From NCBI GenBank assembly GCA_005793025.1, contig SXQI01000108.1:1-7873 (forward strand): a stretch of DNA of 7,873 bases. The letters run 5' to 3'. The notes below the pieces were generated by a model that saw only the letters and a list, made by a program, of their open reading frames with translations, did no database searches and was not told the origin of the DNA. Position 1 is the stretch's first letter; the number at the start of each line of letters is the position of its first letter. The stretch comes from Verrucomicrobiales bacterium. Its GTDB lineage: Bacteria; Verrucomicrobiota; Verrucomicrobiia; Limisphaerales; SXQI01. The translations under genes were made by a program, and so were the position numbers. This document shows positions 1-6,818 of the stretch, one piece after another.

Positions 1-428
1 GCAATCACCAATCCGATAATCACAAAAACGACTTGATGAACTAGATTGCCCGCCAGTTTTCCTAGGTTTCCCCATTGGTGCTGGAAACTTTCCACGATCA
101 TGGTTTTAAGTCCTTGTGGATCTTCAAACGGCAGGGTCACCCCATGGTTGTCCAAGTAATCAATCATTGCCGGAATCGCTTTCGCCAGAAGTTCAGGCAT
201 CGCGGTGAACATTTGGCGGGAAAAATAGATCGATCCCCATGAGACTAAAGTCATGAGCAACACCATGAGAACCACCGCCCACCATTTGTTCCGAGTAACG
301 ACTTGGAGTTTTTCCAGCACAAGATAGCCGAAGAGGATCGTCAAGAAAGGGGTTGCTAGGTGCAGAAACCCCATCAGAACTAAAAGGCCAGCAAACAAAT
401 AATAGGAGAGGACTACGGGTCGATTCAT
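1..428 (-). CDS. AI-2E/PerM family membrane transporter, N-terminal part (runs off the left edge)
   Basis: An open frame starts at the ATG complementary to 426-428 and continues without a stop to base 1, giving 142 codons. The frame is read directly from the complement. The protein begins MNRPVVLSYY, followed by two close hydrophobic segments (about residues 5-22 and 26-40) containing TPFLTILFGYLVLEKL. A third segment follows at about 49-68, then a soluble amphipathic stretch with MPELLAKAIP (about 77-86), and a new hydrophobic segment begins near 133 (VVFVIIGLVI). This order, with a PF...GY motif in helix 2, a basic residue before helix 3 and a proline-containing helical region afterwards, is typical of the AI-2E transporter/PerM family of polytopic inner-membrane exporters or permeases. 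Members are usually about 340-400 residues, so more than half is missing. The substrate cannot be told. No clear Shine-Dalgarno precedes the start. Family assignment is from remembered motif layout, so it is moderately confident. Confidence 0.68.
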   Translation of the reverse strand, partial: MNRPVVLSYYLFAGLLVLMGFLHLATPFLTILFGYLVLEKLQVVTRNKWWAVVLMVLLMTLVSWGSIYFSRQMFTAMPELLAKAIPAMIDYLDNHGVTLPFEDPQGLKTMIVESFQHQWGNLGKLAGNLVHQVVFVIIGLVI

Positions 429-444
429 TTTGTTTCAAATACTG

Positions 445-473
445 TTGGCATTTTTAAAAAACTCGCTGAGAAT
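445..473 (+). promoter_or_regulatory. Candidate sigma70-type promoter for the Bax inhibitor-1-like gene
   Basis: TTGGCA (445-450, five of six matches to TTGACA) is followed after 17 bp by GAGAAT (468-473, four of six matches to TATAAT). The spacer contains a T5A6 run that should be bent or easily melted. The expected transcription start, near 480, lies just before the start codon at 494, so the leader would be very short. AGGA at 485-488, 5 nt before the ATG, is the likely ribosome binding site. The 65-bp gap between the divergent genes (429-493) must also hold the promoter of the minus-strand gene, but I could not see a convincing one. Confidence 0.35.
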
Positions 474-493
474 AATCCCTACTTAGGACAAGT

Positions 494-1222
494 ATGACAT
501 CCTCCAATCCAGTATTAAAAGATACCACATTCCGAAATGTACGCGAGCTTAGCGGTGCTCGAATGACTGCCGAAGGGGCGGTCATGAAGACTGCTGCGTT
601 GCTATTCTTGGTCGTTTGCTCCGGTGCATACACTTGGCAGCAAGTTTCTCGCGGTGAGAATTTTACACCTGTGATGATTGCAGGTGTAGTTGGTGGGTTG
701 ATTGCTTGCCTAGCCACGGTTTTCAAGCCGAATTGGGCTCCAATCTCGGCCCCCGTTTATGCGTTGTGCCAAGGTTTGCTGATGGGTGCCCTTTCTGCAG
801 TGATGCAAAAACAGTATCCCGGGATTGTCCTAAATGCGATTGGTTTAACCTTGGGGGTGCTTCTCATCATGTTAGCTTCCTATCGACTAGGTTGGCTACG
901 AGCTACACCGGCTTTTACGCGTGGTGTTTTGTGCGCCACTGGTGCAATCGCTCTGTTCTATTTGGTGACAATCGTTCTGCGGATGTTTGGGGTAGAGACT
1001 CCCATGCTTCATGATGGGGGGAAACTGAGTATCGGAATCAGCCTCGTGGTAGTTGGCGTTGCTGCATTAAACCTGATCCTAGATTTTTCAGTCATCGAGC
1101 AAGGGGTTGAACAGGGAGCTCCTACCTACATGGAGTGGTATGCTGCTTTCGGACTCCTTGTCACGCTCCTCTGGCTCTACGTGGAAATCCTCCGTCTTCT
1201 CTCTAAGCTCCAGAAACGGTAA
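494..1222 (+). CDS. Bax inhibitor-1/YccA family integral membrane protein
   Basis: A 242-residue protein with about seven hydrophobic helices, roughly at residues 34-49, 58-77, 83-103, 111-131, 143-164, 178-197 and 214-236. The N-terminus MTSSNPVLKD carries the SSNPVL motif that opens many bacterial Bax1-I/YccA-type proteins. The C-terminal half has NLILDFSVIEQGVEQGAP and EWYAAFGLLVTLLWLYVEIL, which I recognise as the signature end of this subfamily. The family (TMBIM/BI-1) includes membrane calcium-leak channels and the E. coli FtsH-interacting protein YccA. D197 in LILDF and E231 in LYVEILRLL lie where related proteins such as Bacillus YetJ have pH-sensing acidic residues; that alignment is by eye. 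Length is normal for the family. AGGA at 485-488 supports the start. The gene is divergent from the AI-2E-like gene and convergent with the fumarase pair. Its physiological role in this organism is unknown. Confidence 0.9.
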   Translation: MTSSNPVLKDTTFRNVRELSGARMTAEGAVMKTAALLFLVVCSGAYTWQQVSRGENFTPVMIAGVVGGLIACLATVFKPNWAPISAPVYALCQGLLMGALSAVMQKQYPGIVLNAIGLTLGVLLIMLASYRLGWLRATPAFTRGVLCATGAIALFYLVTIVLRMFGVETPMLHDGGKLSIGISLVVVGVAALNLILDFSVIEQGVEQGAPTYMEWYAAFGLLVTLLWLYVEILRLLSKLQKR

Positions 1223-1230
1223 CGTTTTTT
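1212..1230 (+). terminator. Weak hairpin with T-run at the end of the Bax inhibitor gene
   Basis: AGAAACG (1212-1218) can pair with CGTTTTT (1223-1229), including one G-T wobble, closing a GTAA tetraloop of the GNRA type. The stop codon TAA (1220-1222) lies inside the loop. The six Ts (1225-1230) are largely used in the stem rather than forming a free tail, so this is a poor match to a classical rho-independent terminator. The GC-rich CGCC-AAG-GGCG palindrome just after it (1232-1242) might also matter in this 20-bp convergent gap. Low confidence. Confidence 0.25.
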
Positions 1231-1242
1231 CGCCAAGGGCGG

Positions 1243-1818
1243 CTAAAGCGATTTGGCTAACGCCGCTGTGCTTGTTGCTAAGACTTCTCGATGGAGAGAT
1301 TGACTGTGGGAATCCATCGTCACCACAACCGGGAACCGCTCAACAGTGAGTTCCCAAATAGCTTCAGGTGAACCAAACTCCTTCAGGAAATGAACACTCT
1401 TAACGGAGGTGATACATTCCGCGAGCACTTGCGCAGCTCCTCCAACCGCGTGAAAATAGACGCATCCTGCCGACTTACAGGCTTCTAGGGTGCGATCACC
1501 CATTCCACCCTTGCCGATCACCCCTCGGAGCCCGAAATCTTTAATGATTTGGCCTTGATAAGGTTCTTCTCGGATGGATGTCGTGGGACCGGCTGCTGTG
1601 ACTCGCCACTGACCTGTCGGATCCTTCATCACAACTGGGCCACAATGGTAGATGATTCCATCTCGCAGGTTGACCTCGGACGGTAACGTTCCACCCTCAT
1701 GGAGGTATTTGTGAACGACATCTCGACCTGTGAAAATCGGTCCGCTGATTTCCACCGCGTCTCCAACTTTTAGGGCGCGAATTTTTTCTTCCGTGAATGG
1801 AATGGTTAGATGAATCAT
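1243..1818 (-). CDS. Fumarate hydratase class I, beta subunit
   Basis: The 191-residue beta chain (C-terminal half) of the iron-sulfur class I fumarase, which interconverts fumarate and malate in the TCA cycle together with the alpha chain encoded just upstream. Visible family motifs are the SGPIFTGRDVVHKYL block (about 25-39), AAGPTTSIR (75-83), IGKGGMGDRT (101-110), the GCVYFHAVGGAAQ segment (118-130), and the end block EFGSPEAIWELTVERFP plus VTMDSHSQSLH (about 147-177). TTS and the arginine of SIR, and K103 of KGGM, correspond to conserved active-site positions. I chose the ATG at 1816-1818. It lies 7 nt after the alpha stop codon and gives the usual N-terminus MIHLTIPF. An in-frame ATG at 1849-1851 would overlap the alpha gene by 26 nt and add 11 atypical residues. 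The related L(+)-tartrate dehydratase beta subunit is the main alternative. The gene should be co-translated with alpha. Confidence 0.9.
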   Translation of the reverse strand: MIHLTIPFTEEKIRALKVGDAVEISGPIFTGRDVVHKYLHEGGTLPSEVNLRDGIIYHCGPVVMKDPTGQWRVTAAGPTTSIREEPYQGQIIKDFGLRGVIGKGGMGDRTLEACKSAGCVYFHAVGGAAQVLAECITSVKSVHFLKEFGSPEAIWELTVERFPVVVTMDSHSQSLHREVLATSTAALAKSL

Positions 1819-1825
1819 GGGATTC

Positions 1826-2704
1826 TCAATATAGCCAAGAATTGATCTCACCCTGAGGGTTTAGAGAGACTCCTTGGCGCCGGTAAGCCCAGCACATGTA
1901 ACTAATGCTCACAAAGAATGATGCTGGCAACCGGTTTGCCGCACAAATCTTGGCACCCAGCAGAGTAGTTTCTCCCCCGAACCCCATCGGTCCGATCCCG
2001 AGTCGGTTCGAGGTTTCAACAATATCGGTCTCCAACTGATCGAGTTCAGGGATGGGGTTGCGATCATCGATTTTTCGAAGGAATTGCTGTTTGGAAAACT
2101 CGTATCCAGTAGCCCGATCTCCACCGATGCAGACACCGAGAATTCCGGGTCCACATCCTTTCCCTTGAGCCTGTAAAACCGCATCCAAGATGACTTTTCG
2201 ACATCCATCGAGATCCCGATTTGCTTTGAGCTTTTCGTTCGGCAGAGAATATTGGGCACCGACATTCTCACAACCCCCTCCTTTGAGAATGAGTCGTACT
2301 TCGATCGTGGGTGCCAGATGTTGATGAAAATGAATCGCTGGTGAACCCGGTCCCACATTCGTGCCATCGTTCACGCCAGTCAACGAATCGACGGAATTCT
2401 GGCGCAAAAACCCTTTTTTAGTCGCCTCGGTCACTGCTGCGCGTGCCGTGGTTTCAAAACTTATCTGGTCTAACAACACAGGCCCGCTGACATAGAAGAT
2501 GATGCTGCCGGTGTCTTGGCAAATAGGCTGGGATTTTTGCTTCGCGAGCGCAATGTTGCGGTCAATAATCTTCAGGGCAGATTCCGCAATTGTGCCCTTT
2601 TTTTCGTTGAGGAGAGATTTGAGGATAGCTTGATGCACATCATCAGGAAGCTCCGCAGAGGTCTTCCGAATCAGCTCCACCAACGAACTCTGTAACTCGA
2701 TCAT
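1826..2704 (-). CDS. Fumarate hydratase class I, alpha subunit (4Fe-4S)
   Basis: A 292-residue alpha chain of a class I, oxygen-sensitive 4Fe-4S hydro-lyase. Three cysteines in the right contexts and spacing can hold the cluster: C62 in PICQDTGSIIF, C184 in GKGCGPGILGV and C271 in SISYMCWAYRR. The gaps of 122 and 87 residues resemble the 119 and 94 known for E. coli FumA. Other family blocks are NSVDSLTGVNDGTNVGPGSP (103-122), GGGCENVGAQYSLP (142-155) and LGIGPMGFGGETTLLGAKI (235-253). Length fits a separate alpha subunit; the E. coli and Leishmania enzymes fuse both halves into one chain. The start ATG (2702-2704) has no obvious Shine-Dalgarno in front. The TGA stop is 7 nt before the beta start, so the two form a tight operon. 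Transcription probably comes from the 2705-2779 region. L(+)-tartrate dehydratase alpha is the main alternative, but CENVGAQYSLP and YMCWA fit fumarase better in my recollection. Confidence 0.9.
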   Translation of the reverse strand: MIELQSSLVELIRKTSAELPDDVHQAILKSLLNEKKGTIAESALKIIDRNIALAKQKSQPICQDTGSIIFYVSGPVLLDQISFETTARAAVTEATKKGFLRQNSVDSLTGVNDGTNVGPGSPAIHFHQHLAPTIEVRLILKGGGCENVGAQYSLPNEKLKANRDLDGCRKVILDAVLQAQGKGCGPGILGVCIGGDRATGYEFSKQQFLRKIDDRNPIPELDQLETDIVETSNRLGIGPMGFGGETTLLGAKICAANRLPASFFVSISYMCWAYRRQGVSLNPQGEINSWLY

Positions 2705-2718
2705 ATAATCTATGAATC

Positions 2719-2748
2719 AAATTAAGGGGGCTGACAGCCTGCTGTCAA
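2719..2748 (-). promoter_or_regulatory. Candidate promoter for the fumarase genes
   Basis: On the minus strand a perfect TTGACA -35 hexamer lies at 2748-2743. TAATTT (2724-2719) follows after an 18-bp spacer, or TTAATT (2725-2720) after 17 bp; each matches the -10 consensus at only three positions. The start codon of the alpha subunit at 2704 is only about 15 nt further, so a transcript from here would have a very short leader or be nearly leaderless, which would fit the missing Shine-Dalgarno. The -35 box is exact; the -10 is the weak part. Confidence 0.4.
2732..2747. promoter_or_regulatory. Perfect palindrome TGACAGC-CT-GCTGTCA, operator-like
   Basis: Two perfect 7-bp inverted arms are separated by 2 bp, giving a 16-bp dyad in the divergent region between the fumarase genes and the large dehydrogenase-like gene. 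Five bases of the right arm (2743-2747) are part of the minus-strand -35 hexamer TTGACA, so a bound dimeric regulator would occlude that promoter. It does not match the CTGT-N8-ACAG LexA box or other operators I know, so no regulator is named. A short hairpin in RNA is possible, but no T-run follows on either strand. Confidence 0.4.
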
Positions 2749-2833
2749 TTCCACCTCGGGAAGGAACGGATCCTTTTGGATGTTGGATTGTTTTTTTTGC
2801 GGTTTTAGCTTAGTGGTTCTCGATCACTTTTTT

Positions 2834-5800
2834 ATGAGTTTCCACAGAATTCTGTTGGGATATGCGTTTTGTGTAAACATCGCACTGTCTGCACTTGGTG
2901 CTCCGGAAGTGCTTCCTGTCGCCGGTTGGAAAATGGAGATGATCGCAGAGGCACCAGAGGTTCTTCATCCTTCCGTGATCTGTAGTGCTCCAGACGGACG
3001 TATTTTTGTTGCAGAAGACCCGATGGATATCCGGGTTCCCGTCGCCACCCCCCAAGGTAGGATTATTTGCATTCACTCGGATGGACGCAAAACTGTTTTT
3101 GCTGAGAACCTTCACGCCGTATTCGGAATGCAATACTTGGAGGGTCGATTGTTCGTGCTTCACAATCCGTTCTTCACGGTTTTTCAGGATGACAACGGGG
3201 TGGGAAAGGATCGGGAAGATTTACTAAAAAATACAAACCCGAATCCATGGGCTTTGGACTGGAATGATCATGTGCCCGCGAATTTTAAGTTGGCGATGGA
3301 TGGTTTTTTTTATTTGGCAGTTGGGGATAAGGGAATATTCGGAGCAGTCGGACGCGATGGCCGAAGGATTGATTTGCAAGGTGGCGGGATACTTCGTTTG
3401 AGACCGGACGGGACGGAGATGGAGGTTTATTCCACTGGGGTCCGGAACATTCTGGATGTTGGCGTTAATTCGGAGGACGCAGTTTTCACCTACGACAACA
3501 CAGATGAGCATGATTGGATGGGTAGGCTTACCCACATGGTGGAGGGCGGATTCTACGGGTATCCGCATGACTTTGTGCCGCGCCAACCTCACACGCTGTG
3601 GATGATGCACGACTTTGGTGGGGGAGCAGCCACGGGGGTATTCGCAAACACCGAGGACGGACTCCCGGACAGTTACAAGGAAAACTTGTTTTTGGCTGAC
3701 TTTGGGAAACGTCAGATCCTAAGAGTTGTCACCGAGGAGGAAGGTGCTACCTATCGGGTCGTGCACTCAGAGGAATTATTCCTTGATCCTCCCCCAGAGT
3801 TTCGACCTGTGGGAATCGCTCAATCGGCAGACGGAAAATCGATCCTAATTTGTGATTGGGCCCATCGAGATACGAAAGAAGATGTGAAGGTGGGCCGCGT
3901 GTGGAAGCTGACATCGACCGGGCTGGATTCCTCGAAACCAAAGCCAAATTGGTTCGTCGCAACTGCGATGGGGAAACCGTGTTTGGCAACGGATGTTCAG
4001 TTAGGAAATGCGTTAAATCATTCGTCAAAAAACGTTCGTCTCTGTGCCCAGCGGGAATTGGTTCGTCGAAAAAGTCACCCGATTGTGGCGAACATTTTGA
4101 ATGATAGCTCATCCTCTGGTCAGGCACTGATGCATGCAATCTGGGCTGCCGATGCAATGGATCACGGGGTCACTCACCGCCAAGCAATCAAAGCTCTATT
4201 GGAATCCAAGCATGCTAGCGTACGCCAGCATGCGATTAGGCAGTTAGGAACCCGCCGAGTTGGATCATTGGCTTCCGCCGTTGAACCTTTATTAACTGAC
4301 CCACGACAAAAGGTGCAATTCGAAGCCGCGACGGCTCTAGGTCGAATGGGACAGCAGTCCTCCATTGATCCCCTCATGAGCAAATTTGATGAGAAAGATT
4401 CCTTCACACGGTTCGCCACTTTTACGGCTCTGAATCGGATAGGGCATAACCAACCTGCGACTTGGAGCAAGATTGCATCGGTGCTGAATCACAAGGATTC
4501 CCGTTTTCGTGAGGGTGCTTTTTTGGCGTTAAGAGAAACTTCAGACATCGCACTAGCGGGAGTATTGAGAGAATGTGCTACAAACGAAAGTTGGACAACT
4601 GAAGCCCAGTTAAGCGCATTCCGATTACTCACAGGAATGCTGAGGAAATATCCTGCATGGAATGGCGAGTGGGGGGCTTACCACCCCGCTTTGGCTCCCC
4701 GTCCGATAAAGACAGAGAATTGGGAAGGGACGATGGTTATTTCGGGTTTTCTAAAATCACAAATCACAAATCCTTCGGAGGATCTTCGACTTGCAGCCGT
4801 TGAGGGGACCCGAGTTATCGGTGGAGAGAGTGGCGCGCGTCAATTGGAGGCGGCTTTTTCATTGGAAAGTGTTCCGAAAGTTAAACAAGCCATCCTACGT
4901 GCGCTTGTGGATCTCAAGGATAGCAATTCCGATACGTTGTTCGCACGCGTTTTGACAGAGCAAACAGAGTCGGAAATTCTCGAGATCGCAGTCCAAGGTG
5001 TTGCTGCAACCCGAGGGAAGCAGGGGACCGAGTCCCTACTGCGCCGATTAAGTGCGGGGCTTCCGTTGAACGCTGAACTGCAAGGGATAAGGGTTTTAGG
5101 GGAACTTCACTTGGCAGAGGCATTGCCGTTTCTCCATGGGAAAGTTCTATCGCCAACAGCTGCAGATTCGATCCGTATCGCTGCTCTGAAAGCCGTTGGA
5201 GAGATCCCCGGTGAACCATCTGCGATTGTTGCCCGAACGCTTTTGGATCACCCTTCCGTGGCCATTCGAAAGGCTGCGATCACAGCTCTGGGGAACCTAA
5301 GGGATCAGGTTTCAACTCTCGCGATTTTAAAACAATTAGGGAAAGAGGGAACGGAAACGGTCGTATACGAGGCACTACTACGTTTAGCGGATGTGCGTGC
5401 GCTGGATGCTTACCTGAAAGGTTTAGCGAGTGCCAATCCATCCGTTCGCGATTCTACTCGGAAAGCGATGGAATCGATTAAAGGTAAGGTTTTGGAGAAT
5501 CTTCAGCAACGCGGCTCAGGGTTGGAGCCCGGGGTTTTGGTGGAGCTCCGAAAAATTTATGAAAAAGACGAGCAAGCCCTAAAAAGTCCGATCTTTGTAG
5601 AGCAAGTGAAAGTATTGGAACCCACAGATTTTGAAGCCTACGCGCTTGCGAACAAGGGGGATCCCTTAGCTGGTCAGCGATTTTTTTGGGACGAGGCAGG
5701 GGTCGCGTGTCTTAAATGCCATCAAGTGGCTGGCCTAGGTGGGATGGTCGGACCTGATCTAACCTTGATCGGGGTGCAGTTCCCGAAAGCCGTTCTAATC

Positions 5801-6727
5801 GAACATATTCTCTACCCTAGCCGGGTCGTTCGAGAGGGTTATCAGGCCTATTCCATCGAACTCAAAGGTGGCGAATCGGTGTCTGGTTTGGTGAAAGGTG
5901 AGGATGCTAAAACAATCACCGTATTAGACAGTAGTGGTAAGATGGTAACGATCCCAAAGGAAGAAGTGCTCACTCGCAGCAAGAGCGGTTTGTCGCTAAT
6001 GCCAGAAGGATTGCACGTTGGTTTAACCCTGAAACAGTTTACTGATCTGATTGCTTTCCTTGAGTCACGACGTAGTGATGCACGCCAATCAGCGAAGGTG
6101 AGTAACCCGGACGGCTTCAAGCCCGTTTTTGACGGGAGGAGTCTCGAGGGATGGAATCAAGAAGGTAAAGAGGTGGCTCATTGGTCAGTTAAGGACGGGG
6201 TATTAGAAAACGATGGAATGGGTGAGCAGCTTTGGAGTAACGCCAAGTATCTCGATTTCGTATTCCGCTTCCAATGGCGGCTTCCGGATCCACCCAAGTG
6301 GAATGACCTCCCAGTGATCAACTTGGACGGAACTTATGCTATCGATGAAAAGGGTAAGCCGATAACTCAACGTGTGCTCGACGCGGGGGCTGGCGGAGTT
6401 TTGTTTCGAAGTTCATCGAAGGCGAATGTGGACCTTTCTTGCTACCCAATCGGAAGCGGAGGCTTATGGGATTCTCGCGAAGATCCTCAACTGACGGCAC
6501 AGCAACGGAAGGCTATGACCCCCAAAAGACAGGCTGATCGCCCCGTGGGCGACTGGAACGCGATGGAAATCCGTATGCAAAATAACCAACTGACCGTGCT
6601 ACTCAACGCGGAGGAGGTCATCTCTGCTGCGGAACTTCCGAGTATTCTTTCCACGGGATCGATCGGCTTGCAGGGCAAATCAGGTCGTGTTCAATTCCGT
6701 CACATGTTTATTTCAGAAGGCCGTTAA
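2834..6727 (+). CDS. Exported PVC-type dehydrogenase-like beta-propeller / HEAT repeat / cytochrome c / DUF1080 fusion protein
   Basis: A 1297-residue multidomain protein. Residues 1-23 (MSFHRILLGYAF..., ending LSALGA) form a signal peptide, so it should act in the periplasm. Residues about 24-360 resemble the PVC 'membrane-bound dehydrogenase' N-terminal propeller (TIGR02604 type), related to soluble glucose/sorbosone dehydrogenases. They include DDNGVGKDREDLL (119-131), NDHVPANFKLAMDGFFYLAVGD (about 144-165, histidine H146), DNTDEHDW (221-228) and EGGFYGYP. Residues about 370-890 are HEAT-like helical repeats, for example near 463 (VRQHAIRQLG), 494 (VQFEAATALGRMG) and 811 (IRKAAITALGNL). 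Residues about 942-1080 are the Pirellula/Verrucomicrobium-type heme domain, with CLKCH at 959-963 and probable axial M1056 in SLMPEGL. Residues about 1092-1297 are a DUF1080 (3-keto-disaccharide hydrolase-like) domain: PVFDGRSLEGW, GGVLFRS, WNAMEIRM, GSIGLQGKSG, VQFRHMFI. I chose the ATG at 2834 because it gives a normal signal peptide; an in-frame ATG at 2780 adds 18 uncharged or acidic residues. No Shine-Dalgarno fits 2834. Substrate is unknown; sugar oxidation is inferred. Confidence 0.88.
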   Translation: MSFHRILLGYAFCVNIALSALGAPEVLPVAGWKMEMIAEAPEVLHPSVICSAPDGRIFVAEDPMDIRVPVATPQGRIICIHSDGRKTVFAENLHAVFGMQYLEGRLFVLHNPFFTVFQDDNGVGKDREDLLKNTNPNPWALDWNDHVPANFKLAMDGFFYLAVGDKGIFGAVGRDGRRIDLQGGGILRLRPDGTEMEVYSTGVRNILDVGVNSEDAVFTYDNTDEHDWMGRLTHMVEGGFYGYPHDFVPRQPHTLWMMHDFGGGAATGVFANTEDGLPDSYKENLFLADFGKRQILRVVTEEEGATYRVVHSEELFLDPPPEFRPVGIAQSADGKSILICDWAHRDTKEDVKVGRVWKLTSTGLDSSKPKPNWFVATAMGKPCLATDVQLGNALNHSSKNVRLCAQRELVRRKSHPIVANILNDSSSSGQALMHAIWAADAMDHGVTHRQAIKALLESKHASVRQHAIRQLGTRRVGSLASAVEPLLTDPRQKVQFEAATALGRMGQQSSIDPLMSKFDEKDSFTRFATFTALNRIGHNQPATWSKIASVLNHKDSRFREGAFLALRETSDIALAGVLRECATNESWTTEAQLSAFRLLTGMLRKYPAWNGEWGAYHPALAPRPIKTENWEGTMVISGFLKSQITNPSEDLRLAAVEGTRVIGGESGARQLEAAFSLESVPKVKQAILRALVDLKDSNSDTLFARVLTEQTESEILEIAVQGVAATRGKQGTESLLRRLSAGLPLNAELQGIRVLGELHLAEALPFLHGKVLSPTAADSIRIAALKAVGEIPGEPSAIVARTLLDHPSVAIRKAAITALGNLRDQVSTLAILKQLGKEGTETVVYEALLRLADVRALDAYLKGLASANPSVRDSTRKAMESIKGKVLENLQQRGSGLEPGVLVELRKIYEKDEQALKSPIFVEQVKVLEPTDFEAYALANKGDPLAGQRFFWDEAGVACLKCHQVAGLGGMVGPDLTLIGVQFPKAVLIEHILYPSRVVREGYQAYSIELKGGESVSGLVKGEDAKTITVLDSSGKMVTIPKEEVLTRSKSGLSLMPEGLHVGLTLKQFTDLIAFLESRRSDARQSAKVSNPDGFKPVFDGRSLEGWNQEGKEVAHWSVKDGVLENDGMGEQLWSNAKYLDFVFRFQWRLPDPPKWNDLPVINLDGTYAIDEKGKPITQRVLDAGAGGVLFRSSSKANVDLSCYPIGSGGLWDSREDPQLTAQQRKAMTPKRQADRPVGDWNAMEIRMQNNQLTVLLNAEEVISAAELPSILSTGSIGLQGKSGRVQFRHMFISEGR

Positions 6728-6812
6728 CCGATTTTCTTTATGGAGCGAATTGAACTGACTTGGACTTTTTTCGAAACTTGCTAGCGTGACCCCTACGCCG
6801 ACCTCTGTGGGG

Positions 6813-6818
6813 TATAAT
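6813..6818 (+). promoter_or_regulatory. TATAAT -10 box ahead of the alcohol dehydrogenase gene
   Basis: A perfect TATAAT lies 38 bp before the start codon at 6857, in a 129-bp gap (6728-6856) that otherwise holds no gene. I find no acceptable -35 hexamer 16-19 bp upstream and no extended TGn motif, so the call rests on the -10 box alone. If real, it would let the alcohol dehydrogenase be transcribed separately from the large gene upstream. No terminator is visible after the stop codon at 6725-6727, so read-through is also possible. Confidence 0.3.

Noticed and set aside
193..726. Minus-strand open frames at 193-438 and 454-726
   Set aside because: The first is a shifted frame of the AI-2E-like gene, and the second is antisense to the Bax inhibitor gene, whose family is clear.
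2732..2747. LexA/SOS box interpretation of the palindrome
   Set aside because: The half-site order (TGACAGC...GCTGTCA) and 2-bp centre do not fit CTGT-N8-ACAG or the TGTTC/GAACA-like boxes, and the neighbouring genes are not DNA-repair genes.
2810..3163. Antisense open frame of 117 codons under the start of the large gene, and similar antisense frames at 3224-3610, 3747-4157, 4174-4470, 4914-5219, 5848-6120 and 6487-6678
   Set aside because: They lie wholly or almost wholly within a coding region with strong domain matches, and their translations show no recognisable motifs and poor composition; they are shadows of the real gene.
6789..6813. ACCCC/GGGGT repeat next to the TATAAT box
   Set aside because: The arms are 5 bp and 15 bp apart, which is too weak to call an operator or terminator.
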